Assembly (NCBI GenBank): GCA_028279875.1
Contig: JANQMU010000018.1
Location: 1 to 64,000, forward strand
Direction of reading: 5' to 3'
DNA length: 64,000 nt
From: Rhizobiaceae bacterium
Lineage (GTDB): Bacteria; Pseudomonadota; Alphaproteobacteria; Rhizobiales; Rhizobiaceae
Each line of letters opens with the position of its first letter. Within the stretch, counting starts at the first letter, position 1. Shown here piece after piece: positions 18,901 to 33,900 of this stretch. Under the pieces are notes generated by a model. That model searched no databases and was not told where the DNA came from. It worked only from the letters and a program-made list of their open reading frames with translations. The translations under genes were made by a program, and so were the position numbers.

Positions 18901-21900
18901 CATTGGTCGCCATCAACATCGCCTCCTGGAAGGGCGAGGCGAACCTTGCCGCAAGCGATGATGGCGGCCGGGCGGTCCTCGATCAGATTCCCCTGAACCT
19001 GCAGATCCTGGCGGAAAACCGTTTCGAGACCGTGGTCGATCGCGGCGACCTGTCAAACTGGTGGTCCGAATACAGGGAAGACTTGCTTGACGATGTGGAC
19101 GGATCCGGCGATCCCGGACCTGAAAACGGAACCGGAAACGCCGATGACGAGACGAAACGCGACCCGCTCGGACGGTTCGGGCGCGGCGGTGAAACCGCGC
19201 TCGCTGCACAGGATGATGCGCCCGGGAGCGATCCGGGCGCCGGTGCGCCGACGCCCGGTGCCGGCGGTGTCATCAAGGAAGGTCGCGGCGAGGGTGAAGC
19301 CGAGACGCCGGATCCGTCCGATGCCACCGGCAACGGACGCATGTTCGTCGCCGAGGCGATTGGCCGCGGTTCGGAAATCGGACTGGGCATCAATGCCGCA
19401 TGGGTCGATGTCGACCTCGACGCGACGACGGAACTTGGCGCCGATACGCGCATCGGCCGCGCCCGCCGTTATCGTAATCCGGACCTCGGACCGGTCCGGG
19501 AAGACGCCGATTTCGATCTCATCGCCCGCAACACCGGCGACATTTTCGTCGCTGCCGGCGTGCCCGGTATTGCCACTGGCGGAGAAAGCGGCGGTTACGG
19601 ATTTGCGGTTTCGCTGCTGAACGCGCAGGCCTCCGCAAGCAACCGCATCGATCCGGATGCCGTCCTGTCGTTTTCGGCGGCCAACCAGATCGCGCAGCAG
19701 GACCTGGCGCTGGTCAATACCGCGCGTTCCTACGGGCAAAATGAGGGCGGCAAGGCCGTCGGTCTCGGTGTGGCCATCACACGGGCCGATACGCGGACCC
19801 GGGTGGACAATATCGCGCCGGATCGGAGCGCCCGCATCCGCTTCGAACCGGACGGCGATTTGACCATTCTGGCCGAGGACAAAACCAATGTCGTGACGAT
19901 CGCCGGCACCGGCGTTACCGGCGCCAAGAAAGCTGTGACCGTCGGCGTGGCAATCAACGCCGTTGATCGTGACACAGCAGTCACCCTGGACCAGGTCGAG
20001 GTCAATCACGACGCCGACGCAGCGATCCATGCCAGGAATACCGGGTCCGTTCTAGCAGCGGGCACGGCCTCGACAGTGGACGAACCGCAGGGCGGTTCTT
20101 CGGGCAATGACGGGAATCCCCCCGCGCCGCCCAACGATACTGGCAGCCCGACCGTCGCGCTGGGCGAGAACCTTCTCGGCGATGCCGCGGAACAGCTGTC
20201 GCAATCGGCGGGCAGTGGCGATGACGGCTCAGGCCCTTCCGGCAGTTCCGCCAAGACTTTTTCCTTTTCAGGTGACCTGGCAGCGACCTTCGCCAATGCC
20301 GATGCCTCGGTCGGCCTGACAAATGTCACGCTGGCGGGCAGGGACCAGAGCGCCGTTGATATCGGAGCCCTCAACGAAATCGCCTATGGCCAGTCCAGCG
20401 CCGTGACCGCCGCTGCCGTCAACGGAATCGGCATATCGGGAAGCTTCGGCCTTTCAGGCATCAAGCAGACCGTTTCCCTTGATATCGCCGACAGCCGTAT
20501 CTTCAGCTATCTCGGCGGCTTCGGGTCCGATCCCGATGCGGATCTCGGCAGTTCGGCGTTCTACGCGCGTGATCTGAGCGTATTCGACGTGCTGGTTACG
20601 GGAAAGAGCGGCAACCGCCAGGACGGTTGGGGGATCGCGGCAGCTGCCAGCTACAACCGTTTTGAAGCGACCGCCACGACACGCGTCCGCAATTCCTGGC
20701 TGACCATCGGCGAGGCGCCGTTCAGCCTGCCGCTGGACCGGTTCGGCGGTGAAGGTGAGGAAGGCGAAGGAGACGGCGGCGATGGGGACGGCGGCGACGG
20801 CGATGGCTTCGCGGTCTGCGACGACGGCATTTGCAATGATGGCGATCCGCGCGGTCGGGACATCGTCATCGAAGCGGTTGCCAGCCCGACAAGTATCGTC
20901 ACCCTGCTGGCCGCGCGCGATTCCAGCGGAGCGGAGAACAGCGGCGCCCAGCAGGATGAAAATGTTACCGATCAACTCGAGGACGCGGCGCTTGCGGCGC
21001 AGGAGCCCGACAATGATGCAGGCGTTCCGCCGACCGATCCCGACGCGGACAAGAAGGGAATCGGCTTCAAGGGGTTCAGCATTTCGGTCGCTCCCTCGGA
21101 ACTGATTGCCACAGCGCGTGTCGACATACTGGATTCGGGCGTCTCGGCCGACAGCGAGGCCGACGACGGCAATCAGAAGGGCGTTGGCACGCTCACCGTG
21201 CGCTCGCTCGCCGAAACCACCAATACCGTCGATGCCACGGCCGGTTTCGCCGGCGTGACTTACGGTCTCAGCCGGGTCGACACGGCGACCAATGTGGAAC
21301 GGTCGGCGCTGGTGGCTGCCGGGAACGGCGCGGTGAACGTGCTGTCGATCGCCCGCGAGAACCAGGATCTGACGGCCCTTGTCGGCAACGCTTCGCGGTT
21401 CAAGATTGCCGGTGTCCTGTCGCTCCGCGATGCGGTCAACCGCCTGACCATTGATCCAAACGGCCTGAGCGGCGACCTTGGCCCGTCGCGTATTGCCGCA
21501 AACGACGTCTTGGTGCGCGCGACAACCGAGCACGACATCAAGCTCGCCGCCCTGGTGAGCGATTCAACGCAGCTCAGCCTCGCTGGCTCGGCAATCGTAT
21601 CCCTCGCCAATTCGGATACGGCGGCCTTGATCGGCGGTACGCTGGTCGGCAACTCGTCGGTTACGGCCGTCGCCGAGGATGTCTTCAAGAACTACACGGC
21701 CACCGCGGCGACGGTCACGGGCCCGTTCGAGCTCGAAACGCCAAACCGCACGACGGACGATTCCTTCCTTGCCGAACAGAACAGGCTGGTCCCGAAGGGC
21801 AAGGCGGGCAATTCCGAGACGCCCCAAGACGGTGTCGACCCGGGCGTCGACAACGGCAATCTGCTCGCCAGTTTCAGGGACATGGCGGACCAGGCACAGG

Positions 21901-24900
21901 ACCGGGTTCAGGACGGGGACCTGCCGGATCCGGGAGGAACCGGCGACGACAGATCGACCAGTGACGACAAGGCATCGCGCCAGCCGACCTTCGCCATCGC
22001 GGTCAATATCGAACGCCATGACAGCGCCGTGCTGGCGGCAATGGGCGGTGTCTTCGATGATGCGGCGACCGGCCAGACCGTTGATTTGAGGCAGGGCCGT
22101 CTTGACGGGCAGCAGGCCAGCCTCAAGGCAAGCACCCGGATCGGGGATTTCAGGAAGCGCACCATCGTCAAGGCCGGCACGCTTGACGACACGAGCATCG
22201 GCGCCGTCGCGTCCATCGCTTTCGGGTTCGCGGAACTCGATACCAAGGTTTCGCTCGGCGACGTGGCAACGCCGTCCGGCACAAGCAACCTGCTGGCGCA
22301 GGCCGAGACGAGACTGCCGGAACAGTCTCTTGATGAAGTCGGCGACCGGGCGCTGGTCGTCGGCCAGGCGCTTGTCGGCCAACCCAGCAAGGGCACCTTG
22401 GCGGCCGCGGACCTGTTGCCGGGCCTGCAGGAAGGCCGCGGTGATGGTGACTTCAACATCCTCAACCGGACGGAAGGCGCGGCGGATTCATTCGGTCTGG
22501 CGGTCGATATCGGCTGGACCAAGGTGGTGGCCAACACGCAAGCCGTGATCGAGGACGGGGCCGGCGGCATCTCCGGTGGCGGCATCACGCTCGAAGCCAA
22601 AGCAAGCGGAGGATTTACGGCGCTGCGCGATCTGCCGGTCATTCAGGCGTTGATCGATGAGCTGCGGGTTTCGCAGGGCGAGGACAATAGCGGCCTGACC
22701 CAGGAAGAAATCGACGCCAAATCCGTCGAGGAGAACGGGAAGAAGAAGGAGATTGCCGAGCAAGCCGTCTACGGAAAGACCGGTCTCGGCGGAGCGCTGC
22801 AATATCTGCGCCTCGAAACCAATACCCGGGCCGCAATCGACGGAACGGGTCCCGGTGCCGTTCTCAACGGGGCATCGATAACGGCAAGGGCGGTGAATGA
22901 CGTGACGGCGGGCATCGCCGCACGATCGTTCGGCGGTGCCGACAGCTTCGCCTTCAACGCCGGTGTCGGCATCATCGACTATCGCGGCTCGGCCGTGGCA
23001 TTCGCCTCCGATCGCAACGCCTATCATTTGTCCGGCGGCCTTCGCCTTGAGGCCGAGGACGGCGCGCGGCTGTTTTCCGAAGCCGGTGCCGGCAGCGTAT
23101 CGGGCAGCGTGTCCTTCGGCCTCGCCGCCGGTATGATCTTCGCCAACCGCAACGCTTCGGCGGTTTTCGCAGCCTCGGAGCCGGATACCGACGGTGATAT
23201 TGCGGAGATTGCGGGTGCTCGCAATTCAAACCTCGGCAGTCTGGATGTTGCGGCAAAGACGACCGGCTGGAGCGTGGCGACGGCATCCGCGGGAGCCGGC
23301 GGGCTGGACCAGGAGAACCGGCGCGATGAGCAGGCGGGCGACCCGTCGGGCGACCCGCCCGAGGAGCCGGCGAATGAGGAATCGATAGAGATTTCCGATG
23401 CCGTCCTCGACGGCCGGCAGGATGAATATTCGGATGCCCTGGGTGAACTGAACACCGGTGACGAAACCGAGTCCGAGCAGCTCAACGACAAACGCTTCGG
23501 TTTCGCATTGGCCGCCGACTTTGCCGGCGTCATGGGATCCAACAATGCAAGGGCCGTCGTCGCAAGCCCGGCCGTGCTTGAGACGGGCGGCCTGACGCTC
23601 GATGCGCAGAATACGGCATCCTCCATTGCTGGCGCCGGTGCGGCGGTGGGACATGGCGGCACATTCGGACTGGCCGGCAGTGTTGCATTGACACTGGTGC
23701 ATACCGACGTCACGGCTGAAAACCGGGGCGGAGACCGTTTGCTCGACCCGGATCCGGTTGCCGGAAACATCGTCATTTCGGCGTCCGACAGCGGTGACAA
23801 CCGGGCAATAGCGGTCGGCCGGAGCGGGGCGAACAATACCATCTCAGGGGTTGGCAGCGGCGCGCTCAACCTCGGCCACAGCGTGGTCGCGGCGGCCAAT
23901 ACGGACAGCGATCTGGCCGGCGCCGGCTCCGTTGGCATTCTTGCCGCGACAAGCGGAACCCGCATTGCCGCCGCCGGCGGCCTGGACGCCAGCGCCGCCG
24001 ATGCGGCGCGCCAGGCGGTGACAGGCGAGAGGGACGAAGGCCAGACCGGTACCGGCCCCTATGTTCCCGATGTCGGCGGCATTTCCGGTCTCGGCGATGT
24101 CGAGGAGGAGCTTGAGGGCGATCCGGCGGATCCGGATGCCGGTGGCGGTGAGGAAGAAAGCGAAGCGCGGCTTTCAGTGGGAATTGCCTTTGCGTCGACG
24201 ATACAGACCCACACCGTCACGGCCGGCAGCAGCGGTTCGGAAATCGAAAGCAACTCGCTGTCGATCAGTGCCGACAACATGATCAAAACCGTGGGTGTTG
24301 CAGGTGCCAACGGGCCGACAGCCAACATTGCCCTGTCCGGTTCCGCGGTCCTCAATGTCCTGACGCAATCGACCGAAGCCGATCTGCGGGGCGGTGCGGC
24401 AGAGGCGATCACTACCGGCGAGGTGACGATTGCGGCGACCAATGACGCGCTCAACCGAGGTCGTGTCGGCTTTACCAATGAAGCCAATCGTTTCGCGCTC
24501 GGCATCAGCGGCGTCGTGCTCAAGGACAACCGTGATACCGAAGCCGCGGTAGACCGGGTCGCCGTCACCAGTGACGGAGATGCGCTTACCCTTTCGGCAA
24601 CCAACAGCAACGCCGTTCGCGGTTTGATGGCCGCCGGCGTCGCCGCCACCGAAGAAGGCGATGGCGACAGTTCCAACAGCGTCGCGATCAACGTTCCGGT
24701 GATCATCGTTGCGGCCGACTGGGATGCAAAAGCGTCGGTCGGCGCCGCCAGCCTGTCGGATTTCTCCGAAACCAATATCGTTGCGCTTGAGCAGGGCCAG
24801 ATCGTCGCCCGCCAGGAGGCCAACAACAACACGCCGGGCAATGCGGCGACAATCGGCGGTTCGATTGTCGATCATATCTCCAATGTCGAGGCGTCCCTTA

Positions 24901-27900
24901 CCGGCACCACCCTGGCGGCAAGCGGCGATACGATTCTGAGCGCACGCAGCGACAGCCTGCTTCGCGCCATTGCGGTGCGCGACGGCGAAGCTGAAAATGC
25001 CGGCAATCTGATGGTCGCGAGAGTCCGAGCCACCGGCGGCACCTACGCGCAGGCCACCGGCATACAGGGCAACAGCCAGTCGTTGCTGCTTCGTGCCCGC
25101 GACACCAACAGCCGGGATCTTCTGACCAACGGTTTCGCGCGCAGCAGCGCCCTGGGAGCGGCCGGCGGTATCAATGCCGACATATACCGTCGCGATACCA
25201 TCGCCAGAACAGAAGACAGCACCATCGCTCTGACAGGAAGTGCCAGCCTGCTGGCCGAGTCCGACATGCGCATCGCAAGTGTCGTGATCGGACGCAACAC
25301 CGGGGGCAGCACCGGACTTCAAGGCAGTGTGACATGGACCAACGACACGCGTGACGTGATCGCTGAAATCAGCGACACGCAAGCCAATCTGGGCGGCCGC
25401 CTGATCATCGAGGCCGCTCGCCGCGACCAGTTCGCCGCCGCGCAGGGCAGTTATACCGGCTCCTCCGGTACGTCCGCCGGTATCGGCGCCGGCGTGTTGT
25501 TGTCCAACGGCCTGACGGAGGCGCGTATCGTCGGCAACAATCAACTGACGGTTTCGGGCGATGTCTCTTTGAACGCCGTGAATGCGCAGCGTGCACTGCA
25601 GGTCGCGATCGGGGTCGCCACGGCAAACCGCTTCGCCGGAACCGGGTCGCTCGGCTTTATCGGTTTCGGCGATCGCCCGCTCGATCTCGGTCCCGATGTC
25701 CCGAACCCGCGCGGCGTGGAACTGCGGCAGCAGATAACCGAAAACCTCAATGATCTCGTCGCGCTTGCGGAGGACCAGACCAATATCAGCATTGCCGAGT
25801 TCGATCTTGTCCGTGAAACCGTTATCGGCGCCCGCATCGAGGCCGAAGCCGGCTCCGTGCTGAACTTTGGCGGCGCTCTGGATCTTCAGGCAGACGATCA
25901 TCGCCAGGCGACGGTGATGTCCGGCGCATTGTCGATCGGCGCCGGCATCAGCTTCATCGACGGCATCCTCGACAGGTTCACGATCGAGCGCAACAATGCC
26001 ACCGGCAAATTTGCGATCAAGCGCCGCCCGGCCGATCCCAAGGAAGCCGACAGCGATGAAGTCGAAGACACCGACGATACGGATGTCTCGACCGATACCG
26101 ACAGCGAAGCCGCCGAAGAAATTGCCAATCTGGATGATGCCAGTGCCGGCGACGTCGAGGGCCCTTCGGTCTCCATCGAAAACGACGATGATGCGGATCT
26201 TGGCGATGCGGGTTCCGTCACGACCGATCCGGACACACCGGTTGAAGGCGGGGATGGCGGGGATTCCGGCGGCGACGGGTCATCCAGCCCGCTGAGCCTT
26301 GGAATTGGCGTCGCTTTCGCCAATTTCGGCGGGCTCGTTGAAACGGAAATCGATCTGCAGGCCGGTGCGAGCTTGGATGTCTCCGGTGCAACCCGGCTTG
26401 GCGCCAGCAGCATGATCGAGAGCACCGTCGCCTCGGTCGGAGCAGCCGTTATCGGCAATGCGATTGGCGCGTCCGGAGCCATCACCCGCACCAGCCAGTT
26501 GGTTCGCAGCCGGATGAGCGGGGCCGGAGACTATGCGGGAAGCGATCTCACCGTCTCCGCCGACAGCAGCAACAAGGGCTGGTCCGTTGCCGGCGCGCTG
26601 ACAATTGGCGACAATATGGCCATCGGCGCGACACTGGCGCTCAACGATCTCGATACGGTGACGGAGGCCTCGCAGACGGTGCAGTCCTATGTCAGCGGCC
26701 GAAACGTGCGATTTGTCGCAAACGATGACAGCAAGGCCATTGCGATTTCGGCTGCCGGCGCCGGCTCCACCGGCGGAACCGGCGTGGCGGCGGCGGTCGG
26801 CGTGACCACATCCAATGCCGTTGCGCGCAGTCTTGTGAACGGCCGGATCAACGCCACGGGTGACGTTGTCATCGATGCCGGGCGCAGCCAGACGCTTTCG
26901 ACGGTTGCCGGTCAGTTGGCCATCGGCGGCACCACCGGCGCCGGCGGCGCGCTGGCGATCACCGTTGAAAATGGTGAGGTCGTTGCCGAAACGAGCGGTG
27001 CGATCATAGAGGCGGGCGACGATGTCGCCGTGCGGGCATTCAATGACGGACGCGGCACCGCGGTCGGCATGGGCGTGAGCGGCGGCGGCACGACCGGTTT
27101 TGCCGGGTCGATTTCGATCACCCACCGCACCGATCGCATTCGCGCGCAGGTCGCGAACTCGCGATTGACAGCCGACGACAGTATTCTTGTGCAGGCGGTC
27201 AATGGCGGTTCCCTGGCGGCGGTTGGCGGTGGCGACGAGGGCGCGCTTCGTGATCTCGATCAGGTGACCGGAACGCTCGCCATCGGAGGCACGACCGGGG
27301 TCGGCATCTCGCTTTCGATCATTGCCGCGCAGTCCACGACGGAAGCCCTTGTTACCGGCAATTCGGTGCTTCAGGCCTACACCGACCCGTCGGCCAACGG
27401 AGTTCTCGCCCGCGACCGGGACGACAGCGAAGACTATCTCGAGGCCAATCCGATCGACACGCGCCACGGAGTCTCGGTCGTCGCCGACAATACGACCGAG
27501 CTGTCCACCCTGGCCCTGACCGGCGGCCTCGGCATTACGACAGGCGTCGCCGCGCAGATGCCGATCATCCTGATCGAGGACACGGTTGTCGCCGAAATCG
27601 ACGGCGGCAATGCCGACGCATCGGTGACATCCGGCGCCGACGTGGATGTCTTCGCAGGCAACGAGACGGAATTGAAGACCTTTTCGGCCGCGCTTGGCGG
27701 CGGAGTCAGCGCCGGCGTCGGCGCCAATCAGGAGTTCTTCCTGATCAACAAGCAGACCCAGGCCGGCATCCGTCGGGCAGCGGTGAATGCCGGCCAGGAT
27801 GTGGATGTCTTCGCGGTGACGCCGGAATTGATCAAAACCCGGTCCTATGCGCTGGGCGCCGGGATTTACGCCGGTGTCGGCGGCAATATGCAGGTCGGCT

Positions 27901-30900
27901 ACACGCGCTCGCAAACCCGTGCCTATATCGAACGCAGCACGATCACCGCGGCGCGGGACAGCGCTGTTGAAGCAATATCGCGTCGCCGCATGAACCAGAA
28001 TGCAGGCGCCATGGGCGGGGCGTTGATCGGCGTCGGCACGACGCTCGTTGTCCTCAACCAGTCGGACGCGGTGATCGCGGAGGTCGTCGATGCGCCGTCC
28101 GCGGCGATGCGTTCCACACTCGATGCGGGCCGTGACGTCTCGGTTCGGGCCGAGGCGACGCTTGTTCCGTTCGGCCGGGAAAACCGCGTGCCGGGATTCC
28201 AGCCCGTGAACCAGTATGTGGTTTCCGGTGCCGGCGGACTTGTCGGGGTGGCGGGTGGCGGCCTCTTCACGCAGGGCGCGCAGCTGGTCGTTGCCCGTGT
28301 CGGCGACCATGCCAGGGCAAGCGCCGGTCGCGACATTTCCGTCAAGGCCCACCAGAGCTGGTCCCAGGACGTGTTTGTCGTGTCGGGTGCCGGCGGCTAT
28401 ATCGGCGTCGGGTCGGCAACGTTTATCGGCTCCATGAACAATGCCGTGCTCGCCGATATCGGTCGCAACGCGGTGCTGGCCGCCAATAACGACATCACGG
28501 TGGATGCTTATGGCGAGCGTAATTTCAAGGGCGCCGTGTCAGCCGGCGCCGGCGGCGTCGGTGGGTTCGCCGGATCCGGTATTCTGCTCAATTACGGCAA
28601 GCGCCTGCGGGTCGACGATCCGAACGATCCCGACGAATATGGCGACTCCCATCAACAGGCCATAAACGAGGTTCAGAGCGGCCGCGGCGACAATCCCGAC
28701 GATGCGCAGGACAATGCCACATCGGAGGGTTCGTTGGACGACAATCCCTATGAGATCGACGGAAACAATTTCGGCCGTGGAGACGGGCTGCTCAGCTTCA
28801 TGCTCGACAAGGCCTTTGCCGAACGCAGTTCGCTGGATCTGGATTCCAGCTACAATGGAGCCCAAAGCGACGCCATCCGAGCCGTGGTCGACACCGATGC
28901 ACAGATGGCTGGACGCAATCTGGAAATCACGGCCCGCGAAGGCGGCGAGATCGAGGTGCTTGCCGGCGGCGTTGCCGGTGGCGTGATTGCCGCCACGCAT
29001 GCGGTTGTCATCGTCCGCCGCGGCACGCTCGTGGAGACGGTTCTGGGCAACAGTGCTTCGCTGACCGCGCAGGGCGACGCGACCGTGGCCAGCCGCGCCA
29101 TTGTCGATGACGGCAATCCCGAAGCCGTCGCTGGTGGCGCCGGCGCCATCGCCAGTGCGGCCGGCGTGTCGGATATGCGCATAGGCCGCCGGGTCGCGGT
29201 GACCGTCAACGAAAATGTGCAGATCCATTCGCGCGGTGCCATGACCCTCGAGGCTCTGGAGGACAGTGCCACCAAGGCCAAGGTGACCGGTGTCGGCGGA
29301 GGTGCGATCACGTCGGGTGTGGCGGTGGCAAACGCATTCCGCGAATCCACCGTCGATGTGGTTGTCGCCGGAAACGGTACGGGGCTGACCGGCGCCAGCC
29401 TGATGGTGTCCGCCAATCGACAGGGCGCCGTAGAGGCGGAGGTGGATGCCATTGCCATTGGCGGCATTGCCGTCGGCGGCGCCGTTGCGACCGCGCGCGA
29501 TACCAGCAATGTGATCCTCGATCTCGATTCGGCGGTCCTGTCGTCCGGCTCATTGGTCTCCATCAAAGCGGTCAATGCCGGGGACGTCTTCGCCGACGCC
29601 AAGGCGATTTCCGGTGGACTCGGCGCCACGGGTGTGAACATCGCGGCGGCACGCCGCCTTGCCAGCACGCGTATCCTCGCCGACGGTGCCGATATCCTGG
29701 CCGGAACGCTGGAGATCCTTGCGGCCGACAACGACAATTCCATCATCGGAGGAAGCGGCAAGGTGTTCGCCTCGAGCCGCAGCACGAACCTGTCGGTCGC
29801 GACGGTCGGCGGTTCGGAAACCAGGGCCCGCAACTTCTCCAGCGTGTCGACCGCCCTGGTCTTCGGCGATATCGCCGTGACCGGCGATGCCAGCATCGTC
29901 ACGCGCAACGCGTCGCAGGTGGATTACCTGTCGAAAGGCACGACGGCCAGCGCCGCCGGTTTCGGATTGAGTCTCGCCAAGGCGGTCGATCAGTCGTCGT
30001 CGGTCAATGTGATCCGGTTCAACGGCACGACGTCCGTGGGCGGCACGCTCGATCTGATCGCCGCCGGATCGGCGGATATATTCGGCAATGCCATTGCAGG
30101 CGGTGGCGGAATCATCTCCGCGGAGGCCTCGAAACAGCGCCTCGAGATTCGCAATACGACCATTCTGGATATCGATGGCGGCTCGGTCGTCGCCGACGTG
30201 ATCCGCCTGTCGACGGATCGCGACATTACCTTCGAGAGCAATTCCGACAGTCTCTCCGTTGCGCTGACGGATGTCGGAGCGACAAGCCAGAAGAACACGC
30301 TGGAGCTTGACAATCAGTTGCTGATTGGCAGCCAGTTGATGGCCGGCCTGATCGAAATCAGTGCGACCACCGATATTGTCAAACGGGCCATCGATTTCAA
30401 CGGGGTGACGGGAAGCTATGGCGGTCTGGGTATCGCTGCGCTGACGTCCGAAACCAGCGTCACCAATGATGTCCTGATCGAGCTCAAATCCGATGCCAGC
30501 CTGACGCAGACGAGCAGAACCAGCGATCCGCGCGACGACACCGGCGCAATCACCGTTGCGATCGATACCGGCTATGATCTCGTCGACCGGCTCAAACTCG
30601 ACCAGGGCGGTCTCGTCGCCATTCCCACGGCCAGGAGCGAGATCGTGATCGGCGGCGATGCGGACAATGCCGATGCGGTGAATTCCACCATCCGGCTTGC
30701 CGGTTCCATCCTTGCAAACAAGGATGTCAGCGTTTCCAGCCGGCTCGATGCGGTGGTCAATTCGGAAACCTTTGCCCGCACCTACGGGCTGGCCGGATCG
30801 CCGCGTGCCAGCAGCACGGGCATCGTTCGCGGTGAAAACGACATCATCGCCAGCGGTTCGATCACCAGCCGACGCGGATCGGTCAGCCTGATCGCGGGCG

Positions 30901-33900
30901 GCGACCGCGCCTCCGATCAGTCGATTGTCGGGTTCGTCGAGGCGCGCATGTACAACAACACGACCGTCCCGATCGGCCGCGGCGCCGACGCGCTGTCTCA
31001 GATCGGCGTCGACAGCCTCGTCAATGTCGCGCCCGCCAGCGAGATCGTTGCCGCGCGCGACGTCGATCTTTCCGCTCTGGATGGCTTCCGCGATCCCTAC
31101 GCCTATGGATACGCAGTGGACGCCTATGATCAGGCCGGCGAAGCCGTCGCGAACTTCTTCCGCGGGCTTGTCGGAGCGGACGACATCTCGCTGGCCACCG
31201 AGACGGGAACCAGCATCGATACGGGCCGCCGGCGGGTGATTGTCGACGGCAGCATCGAGGCCGGCGCCTTTGCCAGTCGGCTGATGACGGTGGATTTCGC
31301 ACCCGGCCGCAATGCCTCCAACACCGATGATCCGGATGACCTGATCATCGCTGCCAGTGAGGATTTCGACTATGAACTTGCGTTCGAGCGGAATGTCGGC
31401 GCCAATATCCAATCCTATATCGATGATCTGATTGCCCTTCGCGCCGAAGAGACGGTGCCCGGCACCGAGGCCTATGATGTTCTGACGGCCCAGATCGAGG
31501 GCCTTGAATCGCAGCTCGAATTCCTTGCCGGGACCGGCGCGAGCGCATTGGCCACCGACTTCCTGATACTTGACGGCGTCACCGCATTTGGCGGCAACGT
31601 CAATGTGCTTTCCGGCGATTTCTTTGGCAGCGGCATCATCAGCGCGAAGGGCGATCCCAAGATCGAGGTGCGCAACAACACGTCGCTGAGCGTCGAACTC
31701 GGCGATGTGACGATCGCCAATGAGGACAGCGGGGAAATCCGCTACAATGGTGTCAGCGTCGCCAGCAACAGCGATATCTTTGCGCTCGGTGGCGGGCAAA
31801 CCGTCAATCTCGGCGCCGGCCAGGTGCGTCATCTCCCGGAATTTGCGACGCTGAACGCGGCAACCACCTCCTTGCTGCCGCCGCAGATTACCGTTCTCAA
31901 CAATTTCGCCTCGCCGGTCAGCGGTGTTCCGACAAGCGATATCTATGTGCGTGGCACGGTCAGCAACCTGCAGGGCGATATCACGCTTCGGACCGAGGAT
32001 GGCAGCATCTATGTCTTCGGCGGCAATATCGATGCGTTGAACGTCAATATCGATTCCGGCGGCGATTTCTTCCTGGCCTCATCCAGCCCGGTCGAGTCCC
32101 TGCCATCGGATCCCTTCGCGCAGTATCAGGACTTCTTCGCTGCGCAGGAAGAATTCCAGAGTGTAAAATATGATCTGGCGCGGATTTACCCGGCACTGAG
32201 CGAGGCCTCGCTCGAAATCCTGGCGGAGCTGTCGGTCTGGTCGGCTGGAACCGGGACGATCTACTTCAATGCGAATCCAACGCCCAAGCCCGTTGCACCG
32301 GTCATTCCCGCCGTGTCTGATGGCTCCGTCACCGCCGTCGGCAACATCTTCATCTATGCGGATGTCCTCAATATCAACGGCCTCATCAAATCCGGCATCA
32401 GTGACTGGAAGCTCAATATCGACGCTTCGATCGACGCCACGCTCGACGGTCTGGGGGGCAGTCAGAATATCGCCCTGTACCGGCCGTCGCGCGGGCTGAC
32501 GGCGATCCAGAATGGCGGCGAGGACAGCGATGTCTTCGTCACCGGCACCAATGGCCTGCCGCCGCTGCCGGGCGACGCGCATATCAGCGCCAACAGCAAC
32601 ATCTCGCTTGACTACAACCCCGTTACCAACATGCTCGAGGTCCAGCCGATCGTCACCAAGGGCGGATATATCGAACTGGCAGGCCGGATCGTGTCCACCG
32701 GCAATGGCCGTATTGAAGTCGCCCATGGTTACGGGCGGGTCGATGTCGATTCGGCCTCCAGCCGGCCGCTTGTGTTCAAGCGCATCGACACCGGGCCGGA
32801 GGGCGGCGTACAGGGCGTCATCAAGATCATCGACCGCAATGAGGTTGTTTCACCGGCGGTGATCGGCGGAAACGGCACACCGGTCTACCGCACGACGACC
32901 TATACGTTCGAGAACGGTGCGCAGGTTTCGGACAATCGCCTGCCATTCGGTCCGGCACCGGCGACCGACCCCGCGAAATACGAGATTGCGGGCAATCAGG
33001 CGCTCTTCTTCTCGCGGACGACGACGACCGACGTGACCTATGAAGAGCGCACCACCATCGAGCGCAGATATGGGTGCGTGTTCGGTATCGGCAGCTGCTC
33101 CCGGGCCGATGCGACGGTCACCGACGAACTGGTGGATATTGGCGATCCGGTCCTCATCAGCGAGGCAAGCCTGGCGACGGTCGGCTATGTGCTCGACAGG
33201 CCCGCCGCCGATCTGGAAGGCAACCCCTACCGCTTCACGTCGGCTCAGGATGTCGAGGAAATCAGCCGTACCGGGACATTCGTTGTCTCCGCCGAGCAGG
33301 AAACGGGGACGACCGGCTTCCCGCTGTTCAACTCGGTGACGGAAGAAATTCTTGGTGTGCGCTACACGGAACGTGAGACACGCACCGATAAACATCGCCT
33401 GCGCGCAAATTACGACATCGCCGTCGGAAAACATGGATTCAGCAGCGGACGGGTCGATATCAACGCGGATTCGGATGTCCTGTTCGAAGGCGATGTGAAC
33501 AACAGGAGCGGGGTTACCGCGATCAGTTCCGGCGGGTCCGTGCTGACCATGTCGGCGGATGCCGTGTATCGTGTCGCCGACCTCACGATCAGTGCAGAGG
33601 GCGATGTCGGCGGCGCGACTCCGTCGCGCGGGATTCGCGGCCTGGTTTCGGTCGATGCCGGTAATGTCACGGTCCGCGACATTTTCGGCCGCGAAACCGG
33701 CGCGAATCTCAACCGCGGCGAGCCGGTCTATCGCAACGAGATCCTTGCCGCCGTCGAACAGTTGAGCGCGACCAATCTCGCGCTGATCGACGGCAATGAC
33801 AGCACGACAATCAATATCGGGGCCGGGGGCGGCATTCGATTGCGTCAGAACGCCGGTGATTTCATCGTCCGGCGGGCGGAAAGCACCTTTGGCGACGATG

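Noticed and set aside
26280..28352. 690-codon minus-strand frame inside the adhesin (also 16713-18575 and 29550-31832)
   Set aside because: Repeated codon use of the adhesin keeps the complementary frame free of stops. The translated products have no recognisable domains and no ribosome sites.
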